The notes beneath the pieces were generated by a model. It made no database searches, had not been told where the DNA came from, and was given only the letters and a program-made list of their open reading frames with translations. Positions 32,440-44,089 of a stretch of 64,000 nt of DNA are shown piece by piece. This DNA comes from Kingdonia uniflora (taxonomy: Eukaryota; Streptophyta; Magnoliopsida; Ranunculales; Circaeasteraceae): assembly GCA_014058105.1 (NCBI GenBank), contig JACGCM010001497.1, positions 1,550,001 through 1,614,000 on the forward strand, in the 5' to 3' direction. Positions within the stretch are counted from its first letter, which is position 1; every line of letters starts with the position of its first letter. Position numbers and translations under genes: made by a program.

Positions 32440-33350
32440 TGCACTTGAGCATAAACTTTTGTCAGCTAAGTATTCATTTACACGAGAATCTAAAATTAAA
32501 ACTAAACTAATGACATGCTTACAAGTTCATGGCTCCTGCTGGAAAATAAGTATGTACGATAAAATATATAGAGACATCACATTAGCAACATTGCTCTTAA
32601 AGTGCTAACCCAACGGTAGAGAGAGTCAGAACTGTCTTTCATGTCTTATAGTGATCTTTGGGGGTTTTACTAAACCCTTATCAATAGGTATATTACCTGA
32701 GACCTTCACCTCAAATTAGAAGTTGCATCTAAGACTGTAACCAGATCAATAAGGCATCCAGAGACTAAATGTGTAGATATTTTGAGCATACATGTTAGCA
32801 TTCATAGCATTCAGAACAAGTGATATCCTTCAAAATTCTTCATGGCAACTCATGTTGAAATTCTTATTACACTCAGCTTTCTAATACATTGGTGCCATTT
32901 CGAAACACAAGTAGTCAATGGAACTAAAGGACATTAGATTCCTCATGTCTCCCATTATTTACTTAATATATATTTGGTCCTGAGACTTAACTCAAATCCC
33001 CTTCAACATTCTAGAGTTTACCTGAGACGTAACTCAAATCCTCATTTTAGAAGTCGATCTCGATGTTACTCGAATTAGCTTAATATCTATCATTCTGTAC
33101 TATAGTATCGGGTGTGTCCAAAGGAGTTGGCGTGAAGAAATTATAGATTAAGCAAAGAAGCATTAATGAGTTTGATTCTTCTGAGCATGTTTGGGTGTTA
33201 ATGATTGATTAAAATCATTATGGATAAAGAAGAAGTGGAAGGAGGGAGGGAGACAGCTTGAACTTTGAATAGAGAATCTCCATTAGCCTAGCTAAAATAA
33301 TAAATACCAGTGGGAATGATCGGATTATGGCGCTGAAGACAAAGGGACGC
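32440..33350. other. Non-coding, with a short copy of the duplicated promoter-like block
   Basis: Nothing gene-like. At 33050-33113 a third copy of the duplicated segment's core appears (CTCGATGTTACTCGAATTAG, then CATTCTGTACTATAGTATCG). Confidence 0.6.
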
Positions 33351-33355
33351 TGAAT

Positions 33356-33940
33356 GTCACGGCCCGGCTCCGGGGCGGCATCCACAGTGCCTAAAACCCA
33401 GCGGAATTTGAGGTCGTGCGGCCGACATGCACAAACCTTCTTCACTAGGTGCGCTGGTGCTAGTGGAATATACTCATAGATGCTAGAGTGACATTTGGAT
33501 TATCTTGGATATACTCGTGAGGGGTCGTCGAATATGTATTCAGAATAGGCAGCAACGCTGAAGGTTCCCTTAATAATCCCTATAACGTAATCACTTGTGG
33601 GCCCACGAGGTACGGATAGCACATCTGTCATGGCAGCGGATCAGGGTAGCTCAATATGTCGGGTTCCAACGAGCCTGGACTAGTTGGATGGAATAGCATA
33701 GTCCAAAGGGCGGTGCGTTTCGATTAGCTCGTGGGGCATAATGGCGGCATAACGGCGCCCAATTCAAACCTATCTGAAAAAGTGGCCCACATTGCATGAC
33801 AATGTCTTCTGGCCTTTCCTAGGCCAAAGAGAACTCATGAACATCCCTTGTGGATAGCCAATGAGCTGGGGTCCCAGATGACCTAACTATAAAGCTTACT
33901 TTGTCCTGGGGAGGTTTGGACCAACTTCTTCCTTAATTGG
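33356..33940 (-). repeat. Possible LTR fragment or other GC-richer insertion
   Basis: Starts TGTCACGGCCCGGCTCCGGG, similar to the TGTCACG... start of many Gypsy LTRs. It is clearly GC-richer than its surroundings up to about 33900. It separates the block at 33050 from the one at 33944. I found no matching end or duplication, so this stays tentative. Confidence 0.3.
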
Positions 33941-33943
33941 GTT

Positions 33944-34480
33944 TCTGCCGTCCATTTTCCGAGATGCAAGCAAATTTGGCCGAAAGAAAGGGCCCGAGCC
34001 GTCGGATCTAAACATCTGTCTAAAAAAATTAATCCCAGCCGTTCATTTTCCAATTAGATCTTGATGTTACTCGAATTAGCTTAATATTTGTCATCCCGTA
34101 CCATAATAATCTTCTCCCTTTACAAAATCTCGATCTCTTCTATCTTTCTTTTTTCTCTCTCTCTAACAGTTTCAAATTTTATGGCATCTGATCGATTAAT
34201 TGGTGTTAGGGTTTTGTTTGGTTTGAGTAATTGTGTAATCAAAATACTCAATTCAAGATTTAGTATGGTCTCCTTAAAGGGAGACGCATTGAGATAAGTT
34301 TTGGCTATTGCGTTTGTTAGGTATCCTCAATTTTCTATTCAAATTTCTGATTTGGTCTCCCAATATGTTTGGATTGGTCTATTTGTTTCTTAGTAGAATT
34401 GCATGCGGTTGGTATAATGTTATTGTTAATTCTATGCAGAATTGCTTATGTTGTTTATGCTCTGTAACTTGATCTTCTAT
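33944..34480 (+). repeat. Segmental duplication, copy 2
   Basis: Same orientation and order as 26640-27180. It has one GCCGTCC...GAGCCGTCGGATCTAAACAT unit instead of three. A CT-rich microsatellite (ctctctctc) at 34150 replaces part of the leader. Downstream sequence differs from copy 1, so the duplication ends at about 34480. Confidence 0.85.
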
Positions 34481-36590
34481 AACTTGTGTTTATATTGTTG
34501 ATTCCCTGTAACTTGTGCTCTACTTGTGTTTTTGGCTACTAAATAGTTTGTTAAAGAATGAAAATTGGCGATAGCAGCGAGATAAAAATCTGCAACCCTC
34601 ATTGATGTTGATCGTTGCCTCAGATTAATTTCCTAAGCAGATGAGTATGGAAGTATTATTTATTCCTCAGTTTTTGTATCTCAGTGTGCATAATCACTCA
34701 CAGGGTAAACACACTTGTCTAAAATAACATTGATTTCATCAAAGGCAGGTTTAAATTACTCTAATCAACAACTTTGTACTCCATACATATTGAAGGGATT
34801 CCCTCATAGTTATTTACAGTTTACAACTTAACATGTTATTTCACATGCTTCGAGTTTTACTCAAATCCGCGAACCTGCCTGTTTCATTTGGACTCATACT
34901 AAAATGGACTCATACTAAAATGGAAAACATTGGGAGATTTTAAGTTACCTACATTACACCCACAACTTACCCCATGCTCTTTTTAACTCTAATGTATGTA
35001 GTTCAGAGGTAGAAGGCTCCTCTAATCTACTCTTCTTCGAACTCCTCTTAAAGTGTCCACCTCTGGTTCTAACTCAGGTTGACCATATTGTGGAAAGAAA
35101 GAAATGGCTCAAATAGCTCTAACTGCTTTTTCCATCTTCCCAAGAAACAAAACACAAACACAAACACAAACACACACCTAGAATCCTTAGTATTAATCCC
35201 ACCTCCTTCGGCTACCTCTAACTCTTATTTAACTCTGGCTTTCTAGGATCATTAGCACTGCCTTCTAAACTACCTAGTGGATAGCTCTGGCTCTGAAGTT
35301 CGGGATCCTTATTGCGCTAATGAGTTTCCTCTCTAACTACTAAAACCTCTTTTCCTTTGTACCTTTTCACTCTTTTTGTTTAATCCTTAACAACTCTAGT
35401 TCTATTGGATTGCTTTTTCTTTAATCCTTATTTAAAACTAGTTTTAGCAATCTTTAAACTCATGCCTCTAACTAACTTCCTTTTAAAGGCACATAAAAAT
35501 TCTAACCTTCCTTTGATTCTCCTATATAGATAGACAAGACAGAGAGCCAATGGGGCTTCTAAGGCTGTGGAAAAGAGCGACAACAATTTTCTTTTAGCGT
35601 AGTTTAGTGGCGTCTTAGATGAAAAGGGAAAAAGAGTGACTAAGGATCCTAAACTACATCCATCGTTCTTTCGTCGGGTTTACTCGTGGGTCTCTAACTC
35701 AAAACTTGCGCACGTTGAATTAACCTAAAACTCATAATTGGTGCATGCATGCGGCTAAACTATGTAACAGAAAAAGAAAAAGAAAACTTGCCTTCTAAAA
35801 TTACCTACTAGCTTTAAGCATTAGTAATTTAGAGCTTGCGCAAGCCTTAAAGAGTAGTTTAGAAGTGGATTAAAGAAAAGAGGTAACAAGATAAGGGGTC
35901 CTGCTCTAAACACTGGAGCTAACCTACCACTTTTTAATAACACCTCTTTAGAAGTGGAGGGTACCGAATCTACTTGTTACTACTTGAAAGGCTGCCTCCA
36001 AACTGCCTTCTTTTGAAGGCCACTCCTATTTTCCATCATCTATATAAAGCTGGCTTTTTTTCACCTATATAGATAGATGGTGGTAGTTGTAGTTTAGGAG
36101 CGAAATGAAAGAGTTGTTGACCTGTAGTAAAGAAAGGTTTGGAGGTGACTACTAGTAGCTTTAGCAATAACCATTAGGTCAAGCACTTAATTTTCAACAC
36201 CTCTAGCAACACATACCTAACTCTTGCTATTCGTAGTTGTTAAAAATAGGATCCTCTAACAACTTCTGTTGAAAAGGTTTAGTTGCTTCGCTATAACCAT
36301 CAGGTTTATCTTTTAGCCTTTTTTAAAGCACGCCTTTCTTTTTCTCACTTTTTTTAGGCCTCAAACGGTGGTTTAAGAATAGGTATTGGTGACCTATTTT
36401 CTTTTGTCCTCTAAACTACTCTTTAATGCTTTTTAATATTCTTTAAGGCTTGTGCAAGCTCTAAACTACTAATGCTCTTTCGTTTCTTTCGATGTGTTAA
36501 AGAGTAGTTATAGCATTCTTGTAGCTCTAAACTACTTGGAGTAAGATCTTTATAGACAGATAAAGAAAAGAAAAAAGCAATAAGGACGGG
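34481..36590. repeat. Repeat-rich, foldback-like region without genes
   Basis: Between 34900 and 36590 the words CTCTAACTACT, TTAAAGAGTAGTTTAGA and GAAGTGGA recur in both orientations. One pair is clearly inverted: GCATTAGTAATTTAGAGCTT then GCGCAAGCCTTAAAGA (35818-35853), and the reverse-complement version at about 36440-36478 (TCTTTAAGGCTTGTGCAAGC, then TCTAAACTACTAATGC). AGATAGA words near 35525 and 36067 pair as well. It may be a decayed foldback transposon. No coding capacity. Confidence 0.5.
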
Positions 36591-39225
36591 TAAAATGGTT
36601 CGCTTTTCCTTTTATCAACTGATTCGCTTTTTTGAATTTCTATCTCCTTCTCCTTCATGTTGTGTATGGCAGTTTTCTCTATCAATCTCCTTCCTTCTCC
36701 GGTTCTCCTCTGTAAATCAATTACTCCTCCCTATTTTTTGTTCCACAGATCAAGCCTAAATCAAAATCGAAATTAAGTGATTGATCGAATAGGGGAAACA
36801 GAGATTCCAATTGGGTTTTGCCCTATTTTTACTTGCAATTTTCTCAATACCTACTTATTCTGATTTGATAATCTCCAAGGAACAAACCTAAATCGAAATC
36901 GAAATTGAGTGATTGATCGAATAGGGGAAAATGAGATTTCAATTAGGTTTTGCCCTATTTTTGCTTACAATTCTCTCAATACTTGTTTATTTTGATCTGA
37001 TAATCTTCAAGGTTAATCGAAAAGTAAATATTTTTAACTCAATTTCTCTGCAAATTCTCTAATTTGAACATTAGGTCTCTTGTTATAGTGAATTTATGAT
37101 CTAGTTTTATGTAATGGGTATGATTGCATTTGCAAGATTGAAGCTTTTGAGAAATTATGATCTCTAATGTAATTGAGTTAGATTAATTATAGTATTTAGT
37201 GTTGAAATTGTACTTGTATACATAAACCCTAGTCACTAACTCACTATATTTGTGAGTTGTGTTTAGTAGTGTGGGACAATCATGAATCATGGATACCCAA
37301 GTCACTATTGGACTAATTTTGAAGATGGGTTTTAAAATTACGTAGGAGGGCGAAATGCTATGAGAAAGAGATGTTTATATTTATTGTCGAAGAAAAGATA
37401 GTTTTATTAGATGGAATGTCGAAGTGTGAGTATAGGGGAATTACTTTTGAGGTTGTGGCTCTGCTTGGTATCTCAGAAATATTTGTGATCCATTCAACAA
37501 TTGTTTACCATTGGATTAACCACACTTTCCTCTCATTATTGAATTTAATGGATAAAAGCTGAAGGAAGGAATTTATATTAACTAGGTTGACTACTGGTTT
37601 ATATTAAAAACCATGTTGTTCCTATTCTAACTACATAGTGGATTGAGAAAACTGCTAGAAACTGGATCAACTTAACTTTAATAGCAAACAGGGTATTTGA
37701 TTTCAACTAAACTTATACAACTAATGAATCACACAAACATTAACTGAGATGGATTACCAGATGAAGAAGTAGAAGAAGAGAGACCAAAAGTAGCAGTGTT
37801 TTAAACTCCATCTGAATTGGTCAAAGTTTGGATATTGGTGTTTTGGAATTCCTTCCTTCAATTTTGCCATTGGGAATGCAATTGAGATATGAAGTGAAGC
37901 CTATATCGAGTTGTTATAATGTGTAACTATAGGGATTATGGTACTTTTTTCCCCTTCTATTTAATATGATCTTAAATATATATGTCGAATAATTTTAAAT
38001 ATGCGTAGAATAAGTAGCTTGATTTAGTTTTTATTTATTTTTACTTATTGGCCGTTAGTTCATTACTATTAATATTGTCTAATATGATCAAATTGTATTT
38101 TTTGCAGATTGATTTAACATCTTTATTACAACTCTGAAGGTATTATAATTTGCCAATTTCTTATTCTCAATTTAATTTATGGGACTTTTGGTTTAGATTA
38201 TATGATTGCATGGTAGATGTAAAAGTTAGTCTCACACATATCTAATTTTCTTGGATTTGATCACCACATAGGTATTATTTAGTTACTTCTAAGGGATACT
38301 CACAAAAGGAAATAAGATAATCCAATTAAACTTAGTTGATCTTTCCGGGGATAAACATTGCTGGTTCCACCTCCCATATCGAAAACTTGGGCTATATCTG
38401 TTATATTGTTCACTTAACATGATTTCTTTCTGTTTAACTTTACAATAAATATTTCTTCCTTTGACCATGTGTTATGGCAAACATTTACATGGCGGGAAAA
38501 TGTTGAATCTTAGCCACTAATTCGATAAGAGTGAGAAATGCCACATTGTAAGAAACTAAGTACAAACATCTAAGAGATGTCAGTGGGCATCCTTTGTTTG
38601 ACTAATAATAGGTAATTACTAGGAATTTGGCAAAGATTATGGTCACTAATCACTATACCATACATGAATGTCTTCAACAATTATAGTCTGAGCTCTATAA
38701 CAATTATTGATATTTATGATGTGGGAAGAAGGTGAAACACGAAATCCTGTTATGACATATTAAATTGTAACGACGAATTACAAAGCTTTGAAATATTATT
38801 ATTGTGATATATATTTGGTATAATATTGATGAGAGGTCTTAGCTTAGATATCTTAGAAATGAAAAAACTTGATTGCATGATCAACACTGGTAATCTTATG
38901 ATATTGATGTTTACATTTGAAAGTAATTATTGATAAATATTACTTTTGGTGGTTATAGTTCTGAGATCCTTCAGTTCCCTTAGTTTATTTAGGGTGTCAC
39001 ACATATTGATTAGTATATGAAATATAGAAGAGCTCAATGGGAGACGATGCTAATGGAAGTTTCTTAGTCTCTGGAGCTCACTAATGCAAGTGACAGTAGA
39101 ACAGGCTGAGATTGTCATGGTTGCAACTTTATTAGCAGCTATGTATCCTCCTCTGTAAGTTTGGTAGGCTTAGTAATGGATGGTGCTCAAGTAGTAAAGG
39201 TAGTTTAACCATTTAGTGTGAATCT
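36591..39225. other. Leader-like region with tandem duplication, then non-coding DNA
   Basis: 36640-36740 is CT-rich like a 5' leader. A tandem duplication of about 132 bp follows (about 36750-36880 and 36884-37016), each copy containing GTGATTGATCGAATAGGGGA and GGTTTTGCCCTATTTTT. I see no credible exon from there to the LINE at 39.2 kb. It could be the lost 5' part of the B3 gene. Confidence 0.45.
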
Positions 39226-40314
39226 ATATTTCAGCCATCCAAAGTATGCCTCGATATATGCTCCAACTTCAGGATTCAGACTGGAGGGGTATAACTCAGA
39301 AATAATAACTAATGAAGGAGTAGAAAAGGGCAACATTTGGGTTATGTTGCAAGACAGTATTGAAGAGCCAAATTTATTGGGGATTATTAAATAAGTTATA
39401 GCAGTGGAAATACTCAATTGTTGTTCTTTTGTTCATGCTGACTGCCTCAAAATTAGCAGATTAGAACTCTAGGATAACCCCATCAGATTCTCACAATCTA
39501 ACACAACGCCATGGAACTCTATTGGAGACTTCAATATGGTCTTAAGGCTTTCAGAAAGGAAGGGAGGAAGACGTCCTATTCTTAATGTTGTTACAGACTT
39601 TGCAGACTTTATTAATAATGCCCAGCTCACTGAGAGTCCTTTAGGTATGAACTATACTTGGTGCAATACTTAGAAAGGAAATAATAGAATCTTATTAAAG
39701 AATGGAGGTAGATTGTATCAGATGCTTCACATAACAGAAAACAAGCATTAGAGTGAAAAATCCTAAATCTTCAATTGCAATTGAAATCTAATAGTATTGA
39801 TGGCAATATGGCAACTGAGATATTGGGAAGATATAAACAACTTGTAGACCTTGAGATACACGAGGAGCAAGATAAGTGACAAAGATCAAGAATAAAATGG
39901 CTACAAGCAGGAGATAGAAATACAAGATTCTTTCATACCACCACCAAGGCTAGAAATACTAAAGCTTTGATCACAGAGCTCAAGGATCATGGAGGCAATG
40001 TGATGAATGATCAAGAACAAAAAAAAAATACATAGTTGAAATTTATACATATAAATTTGTGATACATGAAGTGACTAGTGATAACTCACTGTTTGTTGAT
40101 ATACCCCACAAGGTTCAAGAAGATGAAAATATTATCCTCTAGCCTACCTACACAAGAAGAGATATATGCATCTGTGTTTATATTGGATGGTGAAAGTTCC
40201 TAGGTCCAAATGGGTTCCCAGGAGTTTTTCTAAGAAAATACTGGGACATTATTTTAGAGGATATTTATTCAGGCATTTGTGGATGTTAAGGGTAATATTC
40301 ATCCTTGTGCAGAT
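39226..40314 (+). mobile_element. LINE fragment (endonuclease and start of reverse transcriptase)
   Basis: Plus strand. EGYNSEIITNEGVEKGNIWV, then FVHADCLKISRLEL, then WNSIGDFNMVLRLSERKGGR and NAQLTESPLGMNYTWCNT are LINE apurinic endonuclease motifs (GDFN is catalytic). At about 39890 RSRIKWLQAGDRNTRFFHTT leads into the RT. At about 40150-40260 EIYASVFILDGESS, then GPNGFPGVFLRKYWDIILED is the RT start. The frame is broken several times, and homology stops exactly at the Gypsy LTR at 40315. Confidence 0.82.
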
Positions 40315-40550
40315 TGTAGTGTCCCAGATTTTTTTATTATTTATTATTTATCTATTATTATTATTTTATTCATTATGCATCATGCATCCACATACATCAC
40401 CATTTATCATGCATCTGCATCTTATTGCTTTATAAGGGTTTTGAGTTCTTCTTTCTTCTTTTTCTGTGTTTCGGTGGTTATTGGACGGAGGAGGTTGAGC
40501 TGTGGTTTTGGGTACCCGTGGTTGGCTCAGTGGGGGCGTGATGTTGTTGC

Positions 40551-40594
<44 letters not shown>

Positions 40595-42784
40595 TAGGTG
40601 GTTGTGTGGTGTTGTGTGTGATCTGGGAGGGATCTGAGGATTTCCTTTGAGTTTTTCCCAGTTTTCGCTCGAGGAAATCTTTCTGGTTTTCTGAGTTTTT
40701 ACCTGTCGTATTCGAATAGACTTGTTTATGTTCGAAAAAGTTTCTATCTGCTTCATTTTATTGGAACAACACCTTTCCTGTTCGAATATATTTCTTTCTG
40801 TTTGGTTCTGTTTGAACAAGCATTTTTCTGTTCGAATAGACTTCTACCTGCTTCGTTTTGTTCGAATAAAACTATCTTCTGTTCGAACAGAGGCATGTTT
40901 TGACGACCAGGTTTGGTCTTTTCATGCGATTCTTGGCCCTTGGCTTGCCTCGAGATGAGTGTTAAAAATTAGGGTTTTAATTACCCATTTCATTCTCTCT
41001 CTCACTTACACTCTCACTTTCCAAATTGAAATCCATTGTTCCTCTCTCGCTCCTTTGCGAGTTGAGATTCGATTGTTGGGTTTGATCTTCGCCACTTATT
41101 CGGTGAGTAATTTCCCTATTCATCTTCCTTGTCGATTTGATTTTGGTTTCAGTGAAAATCCTTTGTGTTTTAGGGTTTGTGATTGTTGGGTTGATTTTAG
41201 GGTTTTGTTCTTGTGGAGTGTGTTTATTGCAGGTGTTGGGTTGTTGGCGCTGGTGTGGTCATTGCCTGTGGTGTTGAGGTTGGGTTACCCTGTCGATTGT
41301 TGGTTTGCGGTTTTCTCTTATCAGGCGAATGTCCCTTCCTTACTAAATTTATCCACTAGTTAATCTGTGTTAGTTAGAGTGTTATGCATTTGGCATTAAG
41401 GTGTTATGTGATTTAGTTATAGTCTGTTGTTGAATTGTACTGTATCTTTTCCTTTGTTAGACATGTAGAGTATGTTCTCTTTTGTCTCTTAGGAAGTTGT
41501 ATATTAGTGTGGTATTCTCGTGGCCTTGTCCATGAATGTTGTGTTTCAGTCTTGTAGAGACTGATGTGCTTTGGATGTTGTGACGGGTGGTCACTGTTTA
41601 TTTGTGTTAGGATTGTTTACTATTCTTTTTGGCAGGTGGTTATCCTGTGTACTGTGTTAGGATTACTTACCATTCTCCTTGGCAAGTGGTTATCATATGT
41701 GTGTATTGGCCGTGTGGCGGCTGTTGGGTTTTGATCTTTGGGATCTGTTTGCAGTGTGAGTTTTTGTATTCTTTTAACTTAACAGGGTCGGTTACATAAC
41801 AAAGCTTTACATCGGCTAACCCTCGATAGGACCTAGGATTATTACATCGAGTTGAAATAATAGGTGAAGTTTGGGCTGGACACTATTATATCTATTACCC
41901 ATCCCGGAGTGTGGGATGGTATGAGACATTTTCCTCAGGTACCCGTCTTATCCTTCGTGAGGTTGAAACCCCTTGGAATAAGTGAAATAAAGTTCGGACG
42001 TTGGCTCCGTGGGTTGCAAATCCCGAAACATTCTGATCAAGTGATAAATCCTTCAGCGTTGTCGAGCTGGTAACCCAATCGTACCCTTTGTATTCAATTG
42101 AGATCTCTTTAAGGTTAGTATGCATTAGCGGTTGATCAACCCATATATTCATTATAGGGTCTAGTTCTTTGGATCTTCATATCATAAGCACCCAGTCGTA
42201 GGTCAACTCTAGAATCATATCATATCATATCATATCATTTCATCATCGCATCACTCCCACTAATCTCTATTTCCCCTTCTCTTATCCATTCTTTACTCTA
42301 CTCTCACTTATATATTATTGTATCTTAAATGTCTTATATCTCATTCACCTCTTCCTCTTACTCTGCACCATTTTATTAGTAGGTTATTTAGCCTTGTTGG
42401 GAATTAGTGAGCCGTGGTTTTGCTCACTCTCGTATTTCCCCCCCTTTCAGAGGCAGAGTAGTTGTTGGTTTTGCTGAGGGTTTCAGCTGTATTTAGAGCC
42501 GGTTTTGCAGCTGCAGATTCTGTTCTGGCTTTAATATTTCTTGTACGATCTTAGCTTTTGACGTTGTACATTATCGAGATGTTGTATATATATTTTCAGT
42601 TGATATATATATCTTTGTTTCCGCTTTATTCTTTTTACTCTGATGATATTGCTATAGTGAATGACTGAGCTATTTCCTATTAGCAAGGTTATTTGTGGGG
42701 GCGAATCATTGGATTCCCCGACCTGCATGCCCTGGATAACATTGTGTTAGATGTGCTCTAATATTTGGATTTTGGGGCGTGACA
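40315..42784 (+). mobile_element. Lone Gypsy LTR (about 2.47 kb), opposite orientation to the full element
   Basis: Starts TGTAGTGTCCCAG and ends GGGGCGTGACA. These are the same ends, read on the other strand, as those of the full Gypsy element at 44090-53989. Flanks are CAGAT at the left and CATAT at the right, 4 of 5 identical, so a target duplication is only possible. There is no internal region, primer binding site or polypurine tract. It contains a (GTT)n microsatellite at about 40541-40593 and a (CATAT)-like run at 42217-42240. TTCGAA words lie at 40705-40885. It is the most diverged LTR of this family here. Confidence 0.88.
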
Positions 42785-44089
42785 CATATGACAGCTATCG
42801 ATGTCGAGGGAACAAGAAGGTAATGCTTTCTATTTGTATTTACAGGTTTTTTTTCGGCATTTGACTTGCGGGTTTTCAGTGAAAAGGGCGCATAAAAGGA
42901 TTATCTTTAAGTAAATAGTTGTTTTTAGATTTGGGGATGCTTTCTGAATGAGGGAAACATCACATGAAATGTAGATTGGCATTGTCAATGTTGTTCTTCA
43001 ATGAATAACAACAATTTAAATGCTTTTCAAGGATACCCCTTTATATTGTATAATGATTCAAACCGTTTTTGGAGTGCAGGGTTACATATGGAAAAGGAAG
43101 GTGTTCTAAGCATAGGGATCTATCTAACCGGGTGTACGCATCTCCTCAAGCTAGAGCTAGCGCGATAGAGAAAGCAGAAGTGTTAGAATCAACCCTTGAA
43201 GAGGAATTCCCTACTTTCATTAAGCCGATGCTCCAGTCTCATACGACTGGTGGGTTTTGGCTGGTAAGTCAATCTCCTTTTTAAGAATTATCCAATGTCT
43301 GTAGTAGCATTTAGTCTTACAACTCATAGTAGAATGCTTTAGGCAGGATGCATGATGCAAAAAATACGCATTTTGGCTGGAAAAGTATATAAACATTACC
43401 ATTATCTATCTATGTTCATTGGTATGAATTACAAATGGATAGGCCAGGAAACATGAAAAATGCGAAGAAAAAAAAATTATTCTAAAATACTGCTATGAAG
43501 CTTCTCTTCATCAGTCTTATTCTAACAGAAGGTTGCTTATTTTGTTAACAACACACTATCCTAATTCCTACCAGGTTCACTTCACTCAAAGACACAAACG
43601 AGCAAAAAAAAAAATGTGGCTCAATCCAGCTGTCTTCATCATACTTTCTTATACACCTTTAATGAGTTGGGATGACATAGGAGCCACGAACAATAGTGTC
43701 CACCATTCATCTTGCCATGGTGCCCATATCTCAACGTTTATGGATAGTAAAAATTTGTTGGCTTCCAAGCTGGCAAATTCTTTCCTTCTGGTGATAACAG
43801 TTTAGGTGCTTCCAAAGCTTAAAATTCTTAACATACTTATCCTGGTTATGAAAAAATATATGGACTCTTGAAAGAAAGTTGGTGCATGTTCCCCAACTTC
43901 AATGTATCTTGGTAGTTTATTTTGGATATTTCATTATACTTCAAAAAGAAGAGAAATGAATAGTCTCTTTACTAAGATACATATAATAATACTTGTAGTA
44001 GTAATTACTAATGTTGTTAATTATACCTTTCTTTGTCAATAGGCTCTTCTTGTTGATTTTTGCAAAAAATCTTGCCACGGAAGGATGAA

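Noticed and set aside
33356..33940. Complete Gypsy LTR starting TGTCACGGCC
   Set aside because: No matching ...ACA end or target duplication was found, so kept only as a tentative fragment.
40478..40819. Minus-strand frame with a poly-Gln run
   Set aside because: Translation of the GTT microsatellite in the Gypsy LTR, not a gene.
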